Origin: Apoda limacodes
Lineage: Eukaryota; Arthropoda; Insecta; Lepidoptera; Limacodidae
Direction: 5' to 3'
Assembly (NCBI GenBank): GCA_946406115.1
Contig: OX291549.1
Coordinates: 20,359,901 to 20,423,900, forward strand
Length of the DNA: 64,000 nt
The notes below the pieces were generated by a model. It was not told the origin of the DNA and searched no databases. It saw nothing but the letters and a program-made list of their open reading frames with translations. Every line of letters starts with the position of its first letter. Within the stretch, counting starts at the first letter, position 1. Shown piece after piece: positions 36,121 through 46,831 of this stretch. Both the position numbers and the translations under genes were made by a program.

Positions 36121-36904
36121 AGACCAATCCGGGATCCGTGTCTTGCACACTAACATATAGTATCATATTTTGGGGGAAATCAACGAATAGAGATAGAGCA
36201 TTAAAGGCCCAAAAAAAATGCGTTCGAGCTTTGTGCAAATTGTAATCGACAGATAGTTGTAAACCTTATTTTCTTAAATTTGAACTATTTATATTACAAT
36301 TAAAATTAAAATTAACTGTTCCGTCCCTCTATATTTTTGAAACTGCAGTATTGGTAACACTCGTGTACACTTTCTTGTAGAACGGCTCTTTTGGATAAAA
36401 GTGTAAATCCGAGATATAGATCTCTTTCTATAATTTAAAACCCCATTTATCTAATGAAGCATATTCCAAGATCGTACAAGATTTTTTTTTTTACGAAAAA
36501 TGATTTTGTTCGTTGTAAATTATTATACACCTATTTATATATGTACATCTTTTTATATATACATAATTCATATATTTTATTTATGTGTATTTATTTATTT
36601 TATTTGCATTATTGTCTGATATATATATTTCTTAATAACTGTATCAACATACACCCACTATACTATGGTTAACTTATTTATTTCCTCTACCCAAAGATTG
36701 TCTGGAAGAAATCGCTTTAAAGCGATTATATATAAGACCGCCATACGTTTTTCTGTATTTGTTAATATTTTTTTTGTAAAATATTATGTTGATGCAATAA
36801 AGTATATTATTGTTATAGGTATGCAATCTCTGCAATTAAAGCAAATAGGTTATGTATGTATGATATTATGTTTAGCGTGTATATATTTTTTTGATTGCTA
36901 GTTT
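36121..36904. other. AT-rich DNA, no gene seen
   Basis: The two short plus-strand frames (36454-36672 and 36665-36901) are rich in Tyr, Ile, Phe and Leu, as AT-rich chance frames are, and have no motif. Confidence 0.5.
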
Positions 36905-37318
36905 TAAATCCATACTAAAATTATAAATGCGAAACTAACTCTGTCTGTCTGTCTGTCTGTTACCTCTTCACGCTTAAACCGCTGAACTGATTTAGATGAA
37001 ATTTGGCATGAAGATAGTTTGAGACCCTGGAAAGGATATAGCCTACTTGAAAACGTCAAGTGTGAGTCGGATTTTTTCTATAATTGAGGAGTTGCAGTTG
37101 TAATTCTACACCGTTAACCGAATTTAGGGCGGCTGCAACCACTGGAAAATTCAACATGGTATCTCCATGGTTTGAGTCTCGGGGAAGGATATAGGCTACT
37201 TCAAACTTCAAGTGTAAGTTAGTATAGAAAACCATATACTTGATGGAGGAGTTGCTGTTAAAATCCTACACTGAAAACCGAATTTCGGGCGGGTGAAACT
37301 ACGGGCAAAAGCTAGTTA
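36905..37318 (+). repeat. 'AACTGATTTAGATGAAATTT' repeat with doubled body
   Basis: 'TAAAATTATAAATGCGAAAC', 'TCTGTCTGTCTGTCTGTTAC', 'TGATTTAGATGAAATTTGGC' and 'CGTTAACCGAATTTAGGGCG' are followed by a second body unit ('GGAAGGATATAGGCTACTTC', 'AAAACCGAATTTCGGGCGGG') and the end 'GGGCAAAAGCTAGTTA'. The two body units suggest an internal tandem duplication. Confidence 0.65.
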
Positions 37319-37532
37319 TGTATATTCATTTGCACAACACTATCACAGAGCTCAAAAATTATGTAGGTACTTCTAAACTTATCTATTTGAATCAGGTCAT
37401 TCATCATGTTGGTAACATTAACTTATTAATTAAACTCAGTGCGTATTGTTTCACGCTTAAATAAACATTTATGTAATTATGTATGAAAAATACATACTCA
37501 GGAATGTGTCACTGAAATATGAGATTGTCTCT

Positions 37533-37959
37533 AATTGTTTTTGTGTTTGTTTATTCTTAGAGATATTTTAATATACATTTTATATTAATTAATTAAAATT
37601 AAAGTGCCTGGTAAGATTTAACAGCAATTACAAGGATCATGTAAGTTTTGCTTAGGCGCAACACGTTGAAAATAAGTGGTAATCTACGGCTACATGACTT
37701 ATTTACTGTCTGTCTTATTAATTATTATGAACCCTTCAACGATTGAATTGTTTTTGTGTTTGATTATTCTTAGAGATATTTTACTACACATTTTATATTA
37801 ATTAAATAAATTAAAGTGCCTGGTAAGATTTAACAGCAATTACAAGGATCATGTAAGTTTTGCTTAGGCGCAACACGTTGAAAATAAGTGGTAATCTACG
37901 GCTACATGACTTATTTACTGTCTGTCTTATTAATTATTATGAACCCTTCAACTATTGAA
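37533..37959. repeat. Near-perfect tandem duplication, 2 x 213 bp
   Basis: 'AATTGTTTTTGTGTTTG' at 37533 recurs at 37746, and both units run through 'GTGCCTGGTAAGATTTAACA', 'GCGCAACACGTTGAAAATAA' and 'GAACCCTTCAAC'. Only a few differences and one small indel are visible, so this is a recent local duplication. No gene or known repeat is inside it. Confidence 0.9.
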
Positions 37960-37989
37960 TTAAAGATATTTTTTGTTTTTTATAAAACT

Positions 37990-38275
37990 TAATTATCATA
38001 ATTAAATAAATAAATATTCCTGAACATTTACATAAAGCGCCATCTGGTCCTAAACTAGGCGTAGCTTGAAACTATAGGTAGCAGACAACTACGGATGTTT
38101 ACCTTAATACTTTTTGTATGTAGTTACATACAATTATACAAAAAAAAATAACTATAATTAAGTTAAACACAATTTATCATTACATAATATTTGACATGGG
38201 CGGAGATCTAACCCGCGCCTCTTGGTTTGGCAGGCAGTCACTACAACCAACAGGGTAACGGAACAGCCTATTTCA
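37990..38275 (-). mobile_element. Diverged tRNA-derived SINE
   Basis: Plus-strand order: A-rich AAATAAATAAAT, 'GCGCCATCTGGTCCTAAACT', 'AGGCGTAGCTTGAA', 'CAGACAACTACGGATG', 'ATTTGACATGGGCGGAGATC' and 'TAACCCGCGCCTCTTGG'. This follows the layout of the minus-strand SINE at 19225-19465 with a degraded tRNA-like head. Confidence 0.55.
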
Positions 38276-38279
38276 TTGA

Positions 38280-38640
38280 CTGACTATTAGAGGGGATTTA
38301 CAATAGTTGGTCGTCAATCCATCATATTGTTTACGTTTATAGTTTAACAAGCTACCTAATTCAGTTTTTGCCCACGCATTCATGAGCAGACAGGACAGGA
38401 CATGTCACTCCCTCGCACGCATACAGGAAAATTGAATAAAGAAGAAATATGATAGTGTCGACTTAGGTCCGACGAAATCTCGAGTTGATTGCCACATCTG
38501 TTTACTTTGCTTGCAACTTGTAGGGCAATGAACTCTTCTAATCTTTACTTCCTTCGGACATTTGCTTGTTAATGCCTCTATGTAAATGACTTGCTAACGT
38601 CTGTTATCAATATGGCTTTAAAAGAGAACAGAGGAAACAG
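38280..38640. other. No gene seen
   Basis: No recognised coding sequence or repeat. Confidence 0.5.
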
Positions 38641-39240
38641 AAAAAATTGGCCAAGTGCGAGTCGGCCTCGCGCACGAAGGGTTTCGTACCATTAAAAAAC
38701 GGCAAAAAAAGAGCTCCCCTTAAATATTTATTTTATTCTGTTTTTTAGTATTTATTGTTATAGCAGCAACGGAAATTCATCTTCTGTGAAATTGACGAAA
38801 CCAATACTTTAGGACTTACTATACATAAAAAAATCGGCCTAGTGCGATTCGGACTCGCGCACGAAGACGCGCGACCATTATCTATAAAAACGGCAAAAAA
38901 ATCATGTTTGTTGTATGGGAGCCCTCCTTAAATATTTGTTTCGTTTTAATTTAATTATTTACTTTTAAAGCGAATATATAATTTAACATTCTGTGAATAT
39001 TTCAAGCGTCTACCTGTTGCCGTTATCTAAAACGAGCAAAAAAATCCCTTTTGTTGGATGGGAGCCCCTTAAATATTTATTTTATTCTTTTTTTTAGTAT
39101 TTGTTGTTATAGCGGCAACAGAAATACATCTGTGAAAATTTAACTATCTAACTATCACGGTTCATGAGATACAGCCTGGTGACAGACGGACGGACGGACG
39201 GAGTCTTAGTAATAGGGTTCCGCTAATTACCCTTTGGCCA
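38641..39240 (+). repeat. 'GGCCAAGTGCGAGTCGG' repeat, two heads and one tail
   Basis: A first head 'TTGGCCAAGTGCGAGTCGG' at 38647 with part of the body is followed at about 38833 by a second head, 'TCGGCCTAGTGCGATTCGG'. This copy continues to the tail 'TGGTGACAGACGGACGGACG' and 'CCCTTTGGCCATAGGAAC'. Either one copy landed in another, or the family duplicates in tandem. Confidence 0.6.
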
Positions 39241-40890
39241 TAGGAACTTCTTATTTACACAACGCAACCCCATTATGTTTGGGCTTGTTACATAAGTCTG
39301 GATAAGTAGGTCTCTACTCTATAGACTTAGGTGGTCTTCGGGATCTGACGATAGAGAGCAAAAACCAAACGATTGTTTTCAATGGAGAGTTGGTAACCCT
39401 ACTAAGAAGTGTTACTGCTATGTACCGAAAAGCTATAAATCACTATTTTATCTAAAATACAAAAAACAAAGCTTATTTGTCCGTATTTTATACGCTGCCA
39501 TACCGGTTATTCGATTGCGATAAAATTCGGCAAGTCGGCGTCGGATTAGCGTAGAGAGGGTTAAAAAGAATTCGGTTGAACCGATCTCGATGAAAGGCAA
39601 GTTGATAGATAGCTTGCACCTTGGGGAAGGTTATAGGTTACATAAAAAACGTTGAGTCGGATTAGCGTAGCCTATAGGTGACGCTGCAGCGCATCAAAGT
39701 TATGGGCAGAACAACGGCAGAAAGCTAGTATTAAAAACCGTACAAGTGCGCGTCGGACTGCTTTCTGTCCGAATGGCATAATTATTCATAAGCAGAAGGT
39801 GAGTGAATCCCTACGCATTTGACTGCAAGATCAGGTTGGTTGTATGAGGAAATATGAGGGAATTTTAAATAAAAAATCTGACTTATTAATATTTTGGTAT
39901 TTGTCAGTAACATATACGTACTAATAAACATTATCACCAAGTTTCGAGTTCATAGATCAATGAGAAGTTAAAATAATCTTTGAAACAAAATTTTGTAAAA
40001 AAGCTGACTTTGGTGGCTTCTTATTCCTTTGTTTTCCAATATTTAAAACAAAAAAAAAACAGTATTTTTCTACTCAACGAGTTTTGAACAACGGTACGCC
40101 ACTTGATGTGTACGTCAATTTTTTCGCACCCTCCTTTAGGTGTATGGGGAGCTGCCCCTAAAAAAAATTAAAATATTTTTTCACAATTAACCGACACTGA
40201 CCTAATTTAGGGCGGGTGGAACCGTAGGCAAAAACTAGTAGTATAAAAATACGACCGAACCTAAATATGCAATGCCATACCTACAACGATTTAGTTAATT
40301 ATGATCTTGATTTTCCATATACCTACATCTGTAAGTGACCATATTTAATAACGTTATCTTTCAATAACACAATTATGTAAGTGGCCATATTTAATTACAT
40401 AAGCATTTAATATCATTACTACATAGTGGCGTTTCAAAGATTTCCCCTGACCCATAGACAGGTAGATTGATGGCAGAACGTCATTACCGTAGAGAAACTG
40501 AGGTGACCTCGGGTCTATTAATGTGTCAGAAGGCAAGTCTATTTAATATAGACACAGTGGTGGTCCACACGCGCTAAACTGACGAAAAGTCAACTCAGTA
40601 ATTGACTGTCAGCTTGTACGAAGAACTGTCTCCATTTGTCATCGCGGCACGTCTTTTCCATACGTTATTGTATTTCATTGTAACGTGTTTTAGTGGTATA
40701 CGAGCGTAATCCAGACTAAAAGCTGATGTTTTTCATTAATATTACTTTTCTTAAAAATTTCGCTTAACTATGGTGAAGAACGCATTCTAACAAGCTAATT
40801 TACTAACAGTCGCACAGATTTAACACTACAGCGCATAATTCATTTATAAATTTATCAGTCTCTTGTTATTTATTAGTTATTTACTGGCTT
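39241..40890. other. Gene-free, with scraps of short repeats
   Basis: About 39530-39735 carries 'GTTGAACCGATCTCGATGAA', 'GCACCTTGGGGAAGG' and 'GGCAGAAAGCTAGTATTA', a degraded short repeat. About 40195-40240 ('TTTAGGGCGGGTGGAACCGT') is another end. The frame at 40354-40536 shows no motif. Confidence 0.45.
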
Positions 40891-40894
40891 CAAG

Positions 40895-41246
40895 GTAATA
40901 AAAAAAACAAGTGCGAGTCGGACTCGCGCACCTAGGGTTCCGACTACCACAGAATACAAAACATATTCCTATGATTCCTTTAAATTTGATGCTTGATTGT
41001 ATTACCGTTGTTACTTTAGAGCTTAAACAACAAAAATATTTTTATTGTATTTTTTAATTATTTTTTTAATTTTTTTATTTTTTGTTAAGAAATACGCCAT
41101 GATAGCACGTTTTTTGTGAATATTTTAGGCTTCTAACTACTTCGGTCTAAAATATAGAGCCCTTCAAAGATCGGACAGACAAGGAGACAGACCGAATAGT
41201 CTTAATAATAGGGCTCCGTTTGCACCCTTTGGGTACAGAACCCTAA
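40895..41246 (+). repeat. 'CAAGTGCGAGTCGGACTCGC' repeat, complete
   Basis: Head 'AAACAAGTGCGAGTCGGACT' with 'CGCGCACCTAGGGTTCCG', an AT-rich body, 'AAGATCGGACAGACAAGGAG', and the tail 'CTCCGTTTGCACCCTTTGGG' then 'ACAGAACCCTAAAAA'. Both ends present, non-coding. Confidence 0.65.
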
Positions 41247-41480
41247 AAATGATCAAGTGCTAAAGGACTTTTCCTCGCACCTCGTATTTATTTCGTACTA
41301 TATTTATCGACTTGTTCGTTTAAAAATAAAACAAAATGCTTTAATTGCTATAGGAAGTTGAATCCATTACAAATACTTTAGATGTGTACTTTGTTTACTT
41401 TCTTATGCATGGAAATTTTAAAAATTTAAGTAGGCATTACTTACTTTCCGCAAATTTTCTATGTACGAGTTACAAAAAAG
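41247..41480. other. No gene seen
   Basis: AT-rich spacer. Confidence 0.5.
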
Positions 41481-41484
41481 AACT

Positions 41485-41830
41485 AGCTTGTTCCCGCAAT
41501 TTCGTCCGCGTGGACTTGTGAAAAAAGGATAGCTTTTAACTGTAGTTGGTTGTGGATGGTTATGGTTTTATCTAAAAATTCTCTTATAAATTTTCAACCC
41601 CTATGCTACTCTATGGGGGATTATTTTCCAAAAATGGTTCAAAAAATTACGGATTTCCAACCCCCATTACTCTCTTAGGGGATTAATTTTGCAGAGTACT
41701 TTCTAAATCCAAAATTTTAAATCTAGACACAAAAATATCGGAATTCTCATACAAATGTCCTTTCCTCTATGTTTCCCTCTAGGAGATGACTTTCCAAAAA
41801 CGGCCAAATACTTAATAATAATGACTGACT
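41485..41830 (-). repeat. 'ACTAGCTTGTTCCCGCAATT' repeat
   Basis: 'ACTAGCTTGTTCCCGCAATT', 'TCGTCCGCGTGGACTTGTG', 'CAACCCCTATGCTACTCTAT', 'ATTACTCTCTTAGGGG' and 'AAATATCGGAATTCTCATAC' are the inverted form of a short repeat seen also at 52636-52805. Confidence 0.55.
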
Positions 41831-41832
41831 AA

Positions 41833-41940
41833 TGAATAATAAAAAACTCTTTATTGCACTAAATGTGTACACAGGCGAACTTAATGCCTATAGGCATTTT
41901 CTTCCAGTTTACCTTTAGTAACGAGGACAGAAAAAGGAGT
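41833..41940 (-). mobile_element. Inverted LINE 3' tail
   Basis: 'AAACTCTTTATTGCACTAAA', 'TGTGTACACAGGCGAACTTA' and 'ATGCCTATAGGCATTTTCTT' are the reverse complement of a LINE tail related to 2180-2297. No coding part attached. Confidence 0.5.
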
Positions 41941-42395
41941 GTTTGTGCAGTATAACTTCACAAGTAGAAAAGAAATTGCGACGTTAAACATAAAGATAAA
42001 TACTTTAATATATAAGTGAGTCTGAAAGTGTTATATAAGGTACTTGCGGGTAATAAGTCTAAGAAACGAGAAAGAAAAATTTATATATTTCATACACTGC
42101 GGCTAACAGAGCCTTGGCGCAGCATGGTGTTTTTACATCTTTTAGAAGATTATTTATTACTTTGCCAAAACATATTTGTATGTAAAATTTTCTGCGCCGG
42201 GCACTTTCACTTTAAATAACTAAACATAATTGCAAGAGTTATCACTGGATCAAATTAAGTTTAACTAAAGTACCTACTTTGTTATTCATTGAAACATGCA
42301 CGCAACAACATAAACCCAAGCCGAAAATATAACGGAGGCATAAGTTGAGAAGACGATCAGGTTTGTTACGCAACTATTCATTTATATCAGGATAG
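41941..42395. other. No gene seen
   Basis: AT-rich. The 67-codon frame at 42016 has no motif. Confidence 0.5.
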
Positions 42396-42399
42396 CAAA

Positions 42400-42960
42400 C
42401 ATCCGCATAGTCAATTATGGGAAGCAGAAGATAGTTGACTGAAGTAACCTTAGATGATTGTGGCAGATAGTACTTTTCAGTAATGTATCGTCGAGAATAT
42501 TGTTTTTGCTGACTTCAGTAACATGGTGTGTCCAAGATAGGTCATTTGATATAATAAGCCCTAGATTTTTTACTTTTTGGTAATAACGCAGTTGCACTCC
42601 ATTTAATTTCAAAGGTGATAAATTCTCGTCAACTTTTTTGAGGAGTCGTCTATTTCCTACTACGACAACTTGTGTTTTTCCAGGGTTCGATAAAAGACCA
42701 TATCTTTTAGTCTAGTTATTAATAGATTCCAGATCTTTGTTAATAAAGTGAAAAGACTCTTCAGCTTCGTCTACCCTAAAAGATCTGTATGGCTAAAGAA
42801 AATCGGCATACAGATGCTAAAGACTGAAATTGATCACAGCGACTACAGTGTTTATATAAACATAGAGAATAACAGAGGAGATAGCACACCGCCTTGAGGG
42901 ACGCCAGAATCAACTTTGCACCAATCGGAGTAAAACTCATCAACTCAAACTCGTTGTTGA
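42400..42960 (-). pseudogene. LINE reverse transcriptase fragment, third family
   Basis: On the minus strand 'DEFYSDWCKVDSGVPQGGVL' then 'SPLLFSMFI' carries the GVPQG..LSP motif of reverse transcriptase. After stops and frameshifts come 'GLLSNPGKTQVVVVGNRRLL' and an open stretch with 'LKLNGVQLRYYQKVKNLGL' and 'ISNDLSWTHHVTEVSKN' (42415-42612). This is the thumb-side region of Jockey/CR1-type polymerases. The YADD catalytic motif cannot be read in any frame and both ends are lost, so the copy is dead. Confidence 0.8.
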
Positions 42961-43159
42961 CGTCCGTAAAGATAGGATTGGAACCATTGAGCCGCTGACT
43001 GTGATATATTTAGAGAACATATTAAATTTTATTTACGTTTATTAATAAGTTTTTTTGGATTTTTAAAACCCGCCATATTCGATATCAATATCTCGCATCC
43101 GGCTTTAAGAAAACGTGATGAGCGCCTTAAAGTGGTCATCTGACCCAGCGGCAGTGTGC

Positions 43160-43390
43160 TAAATTGACTGAGGGCCTGGTTGCCTCGAAGGAGATTACCC
43201 TCCCTGCCAAAGTTTTCTCTAGGGACTACAGTATAGGGTTTTTAAAGAAAGAAATTATTTGATTTTTGAAGGGTCGGTAACGCGCGCGTGATATCCCTGA
43301 TGTTGCAAGCATCCATAGGCTACGGTGACCGCTTACCATCAGGCGGACCGTAAGCTTGTTTGCCGCTCTAGTGGTTGCCTTAGTAATAAA
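43160..43390 (+). pseudogene. Dead 3' end of the main LINE family
   Basis: 'CCCTGCCAAAGTTTTCTCTA', 'GACTACAGTATAGGGTTTTT', 'GGGTCGGTAACGCGCGCGTG', 'GTTGCAAGCATCCATAGGCT' and 'CATCAGGCGGACCGTAAGCT' match the last codons and tail of the intact LINE. It lies about 400 bp from that LINE's 3' end in the opposite orientation. The A tail is lost. Confidence 0.8.
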
Positions 43391-43791
43391 GGGTTTTTTT
43401 TAAATAACAGGCAATGTTTTGAATTAATAATTAGGTACAACAAAGTTCTTGGTGAGTGTAATGGAAACCGTGCAGCACCTTTGGAGTTCAGCCACGAACG
43501 TCAAACGAGTTGCGCAAACTGATGTGTTAGGTATGTGATGTAGGTAGGTTACATTTTTTGTTTATATCAATGGTTAAAAACAATTTATAATAGTCAACAT
43601 TTTACAGTATACTTGTGTCTGTTTGTTTAAAATTTAAATAAAACAATACTGATTCGGTTCGTATCCGTGTTTTTTACGTAACGACAGAAAACAGCGAATC
43701 GTAAATTGACGAATACAAAAAAATACGGAACGAATCGAATACGAATCCCTTAGAGGATTGAGTATAGTAGGTGCTTACTTATTTATTTCAA
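43391..43791. other. No gene seen
   Basis: AT-rich. 43640-43745 holds several CGAAT/ATTCG words without a clean palindrome. The 65-codon frame at 43325 lies mostly in the LINE tail. Confidence 0.45.
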
Positions 43792-43864
43792 TTTTTTTTT
43801 TTTTTTTTTTTTTTTATACCACAAAGCTGGCAAACAAGCTTACGGCCCGCCTGATGGTAAGTGG

Positions 43865-46831
43865 TCACCGTAGCCTATGGACGCTTGCAACACCAGGGGT
43901 ATCACTTGCGCGTTGCCGACCCTTCAGAAATCTAATAACTTCTTTCTTGAAGAACTCCATACTGTAGTCCTTGCAGAAAACCTTGGCAGGGAGCTCATTC
44001 CACAACTTAAGCGTTCGCGGGAGGAAGTTTCTCTGAAACCGCACTGTACGCGACCATTTAGGTTCTAAAGTGTGAGAATGGATTCCCTGCCGATGGCGAG
44101 CGGTGCGATGGTAGAAAGTAGCCGTGGGCATCATTTCGAACAATTCCTCAGAACACAACCCATTGTACAAGCGGTAGAACACACACAGTGAGGCAAAGTC
44201 TCTCCTCAGACTTAAGGGCTCGATACCGCAAGTGAGTTTGGAATCGTCGACAATTCTCACAGCCCGTCGTTGAACCGAGTCAAAAGGGCCAAGCTGGTAT
44301 CCGGGTGCACCTGCCCAGAGATGGCAGCAGTACTCCATATGGGGCCGAACTTGCGACTTGTAAAGTAACAACCTTTGCCCCGACGTGAAGTACTGCTTCG
44401 CTCTGTTGAGTACACCAAGTTTTTTGGACGCCAGCTTCACCTTATCTTGTAAATGATCTCGGAACAGAACGTCGCTGGAGATGTCGACACCAAGGATCCC
44501 AATGCTCTTGGAGATGGAGAGGGGAGTGTTCTGGAATTGTGGGACCACAGTGAATGGAGTTTTCTTAGCGGTGAACGCGCACACTTGTGTCTTTGTAGGG
44601 TTGAATCGGACCAAGTTTACCCGTCCCCAGTCAGAGACCTGGGACAGTGTGGTCTCGATTTGAGACACAAGTTCTCCGCGGTTTTCCTCCACAACGGAAC
44701 GAGGGATGTTTGCACGACCCGTGTAAAAAGCGTCTCCAGTACTGTCATCTGCATAGCAATGTATGTTGTTGATGTCCAAAATGTCATTGATATGCAGTAG
44801 AAACAGCGTAGGAGACAGCACAGAGCCTTGCGGGACACCAGCATTAATGTCCATGCTATCAGAGCAACTACCGTCAACTACGGTTCGTAAGCGTCTGCCG
44901 GACAAAAAGCTAGCCACCCATTTGCACAAACCCTCGGGCACTCCGTAAGATGGCAACTTCGATAGAAGACCGCGGTGCCAGACCCGATCGAACGCTTTCG
45001 CTATGTCCAGGCTACATGCCAATGCCTCCCCCTGACTCTCAATGGCTAGTGCCCATCGGTGTGTGAGATACACTAGAAGGTCACCAGCCGAGCGACCGTG
45101 GCGAAAGCCATATTGACGGTCACTGACCAGATCGTGTACTTCTAGGTATCTTAGAAGCTGTGTGTTGATCACACGCTCCATCACCTTAGAGAGGAGAGAG
45201 GTAATAGCGATAGGCCTGTAATTCGATGGATCTGATCTATCGCCCTTTTTGGGCACCGGGTGCACATTCGCAGTCTTCCATGAAAACGGAAATTGCCTAG
45301 TATGGTAGGAAAGCGCGAAGAGGCGCGTGAGTACAGGACATAACTCAGGAGCACACTGCTTAAGCACCACTGCTGGTATACCGTCTGGCCCACTCGACTT
45401 ATGAACGTCTAGAGAAAGCAACGCGCGCCTGACCTCCCGCTGCGTTATGGAGATTTCCGGCATGGTCTTACCGCACCACGGTATAGTAGGTGGTACAGCG
45501 CCTTCATCGTTCATATTCGAGTTCGGGGCAAAGAGACTGCCCAGTAGATCGGCTTTCTCTTTAGCACTATGGGCCAAGTCACCATCGGTCTTTCGCAGTG
45601 GTGGTAACGACGACTGGCAGAAATTCCCTTCGGCAGCTTTGGCAAGCGACCAGAAAGCACGACTCCCAGAAGGATAGCTCGCAAGTCGCCCACCTATTTT
45701 GCCGATGAATTGGAATTTTGCTCTGGCAGTTGCTTTCTTACTGAACCTCGAGGCAGCATTTAATTTGCGTTTTAACTCAGAAATATTCTGATCCTTATTA
45801 AAACGAGCCGTGGTCCAAGCCTCATATGCATTTTGCTTAAGAATTTTAGCTTTTCTGCAAGACCTATTAAACCACGGTCGTTTTTTGATGCCGGCAGCTA
45901 CTCGCGGGTTAGGAATATAGCATTCCATACCAGCAAGGATTGTCTCAGTGACTGCGGCTGCGCACACGTCAGGATCTTCTGAGTTAAAGCAGATCTGCCT
46001 CCACGGGTACGATGCGTAAAATTCTCGCAATCCATCCCAGTCTGCCGCCTTATAGTGCCACACACGACGCCAATTAGTTGGCCCAGAGGGATCAGGTTGT
46101 GTGCATGACACTTGAGTCCGAACGAGACAGTGGTCCGAGGAGCCAAGAGGCGCATCCACTGAGACGGAGTACACGTCCGGACGAGTAGTCAGCAGAAGGT
46201 CCAGTAAGGAGCTCGTATGTTCCTCTATATCTGGTATTCTCGTTGGAGAAAGTACCAGCTGAGAGAATCCATAGGTCAGAGCAAATTCATGAGCAGATAT
46301 CCCAGCATAGTTATTGGTTCGAGAACTGAGCCACTCGCGATGGTGGGCGTTAAAGTCTCCCAAAATAACTAGTTCTGCTGTGGGATATTGCTCTAGAACT
46401 TTGTCAGTCGTCAAACTCAGATGCGTGAAGAGTCGAGTTACGTCCATGTCACCGCTATAAGACCTGTATAGGCACGCATAGATACGAGTGTGGCCGCCGT
46501 AATCTACGCGCACCCACAATATCGACAGGTCTCTGTCTTCAAGGCTATGAAGGCGGCGACAGCAGATATCCTCCCGGACGAACATACATACACCGGCACG
46601 ACTCATAAAATTGTGTTCGAGTTTGTAGCCGGGATAGTGAAGGTATGATGTGTCGGCCGGGCAGGATATCTGCGTCTCCGTTAGAAAAAGAATGGTCGGC
46701 TGCGCAGTTTCGAGATGGTGGTGGACTGCGTTAAGATTTGCGTGAATACCCCTGATGTTGCAAAAATCCACATTATATGTGGATGGAGTAGCCGCTGTGC
46801 AAACTCTTTTCTTTTTCTGTCTTCTGGCCAT
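43865..46831 (-). CDS. LINE ORF2: endonuclease plus reverse transcriptase
   Basis: A 988-residue intact frame. Residues about 20-240 are an AP-type endonuclease: 'FCNIRG' (23-28), 'TETQ' with Glu52, 'YRS' (122-124), 'GDFNAHH' (158-164) and 'SSDHCLV' (231-237, Asp233 and His234). Residues about 510-760 are the reverse transcriptase: 'VHPVPKKGDRSDPSNYRPI' (523-541), 'QYGFRHGRS' (573-581), 'SLDIAKAFD' (607-615, catalytic Asp609), 'GVPQGSVLSPTLF' (675-687) and 'YADDS' (693-697). A C-terminal region follows with 'RPHMEYCCHLWAG' and 'FLPRTLKLWNELP'. No RNase H and no zinc knuckle are seen. Known role of such enzymes: nick target DNA and prime cDNA synthesis there. The layout fits the Jockey/CR1 group; the exact clade is not decided. 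No stop, frameshift or missing catalytic residue is visible. The ATG at 46831 is the first in frame after an A-rich spacer. Confidence 0.93.
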   Translation of the reverse strand: MARRQKKKRVCTAATPSTYNVDFCNIRGIHANLNAVHHHLETAQPTILFLTETQISCPADTSYLHYPGYKLEHNFMSRAGVCMFVREDICCRRLHSLEDRDLSILWVRVDYGGHTRIYACLYRSYSGDMDVTRLFTHLSLTTDKVLEQYPTAELVILGDFNAHHREWLSSRTNNYAGISAHEFALTYGFSQLVLSPTRIPDIEEHTSSLLDLLLTTRPDVYSVSVDAPLGSSDHCLVRTQVSCTQPDPSGPTNWRRVWHYKAADWDGLREFYASYPWRQICFNSEDPDVCAAAVTETILAGMECYIPNPRVAAGIKKRPWFNRSCRKAKILKQNAYEAWTTARFNKDQNISELKRKLNAASRFSKKATARAKFQFIGKIGGRLASYPSGSRAFWSLAKAAEGNFCQSSLPPLRKTDGDLAHSAKEKADLLGSLFAPNSNMNDEGAVPPTIPWCGKTMPEISITQREVRRALLSLDVHKSSGPDGIPAVVLKQCAPELCPVLTRLFALSYHTRQFPFSWKTANVHPVPKKGDRSDPSNYRPIAITSLLSKVMERVINTQLLRYLEVHDLVSDRQYGFRHGRSAGDLLVYLTHRWALAIESQGEALACSLDIAKAFDRVWHRGLLSKLPSYGVPEGLCKWVASFLSGRRLRTVVDGSCSDSMDINAGVPQGSVLSPTLFLLHINDILDINNIHCYADDSTGDAFYTGRANIPRSVVEENRGELVSQIETTLSQVSDWGRVNLVRFNPTKTQVCAFTAKKTPFTVVPQFQNTPLSISKSIGILGVDISSDVLFRDHLQDKVKLASKKLGVLNRAKQYFTSGQRLLLYKSQVRPHMEYCCHLWAGAPGYQLGPFDSVQRRAVRIVDDSKLTCGIEPLSLRRDFASLCVFYRLYNGLCSEELFEMMPTATFYHRTARHRQGIHSHTLEPKWSRTVRFQRNFLPRTLKLWNELPAKVFCKDYSMEFFKKEVIRFLKGRQRASDTPGVASVHRLR

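Noticed and set aside
36454..36901. Two adjoining hydrophobic open frames suggesting a membrane protein
   Set aside because: Low-complexity AT-rich DNA biases frames to Ile, Tyr, Phe and Leu; no conserved feature.
43640..43745. Apparent palindrome of CGAAT/ATTCG words
   Set aside because: The words do not line up into a continuous stem; likely a by-product of short-word composition.
44453..44800. 115-codon frame on the plus strand, repeated at 55159-55506 on the minus strand
   Set aside because: Antisense shadow of the LINE reverse transcriptase; it appears in both LINE copies only because the sense strand is conserved.
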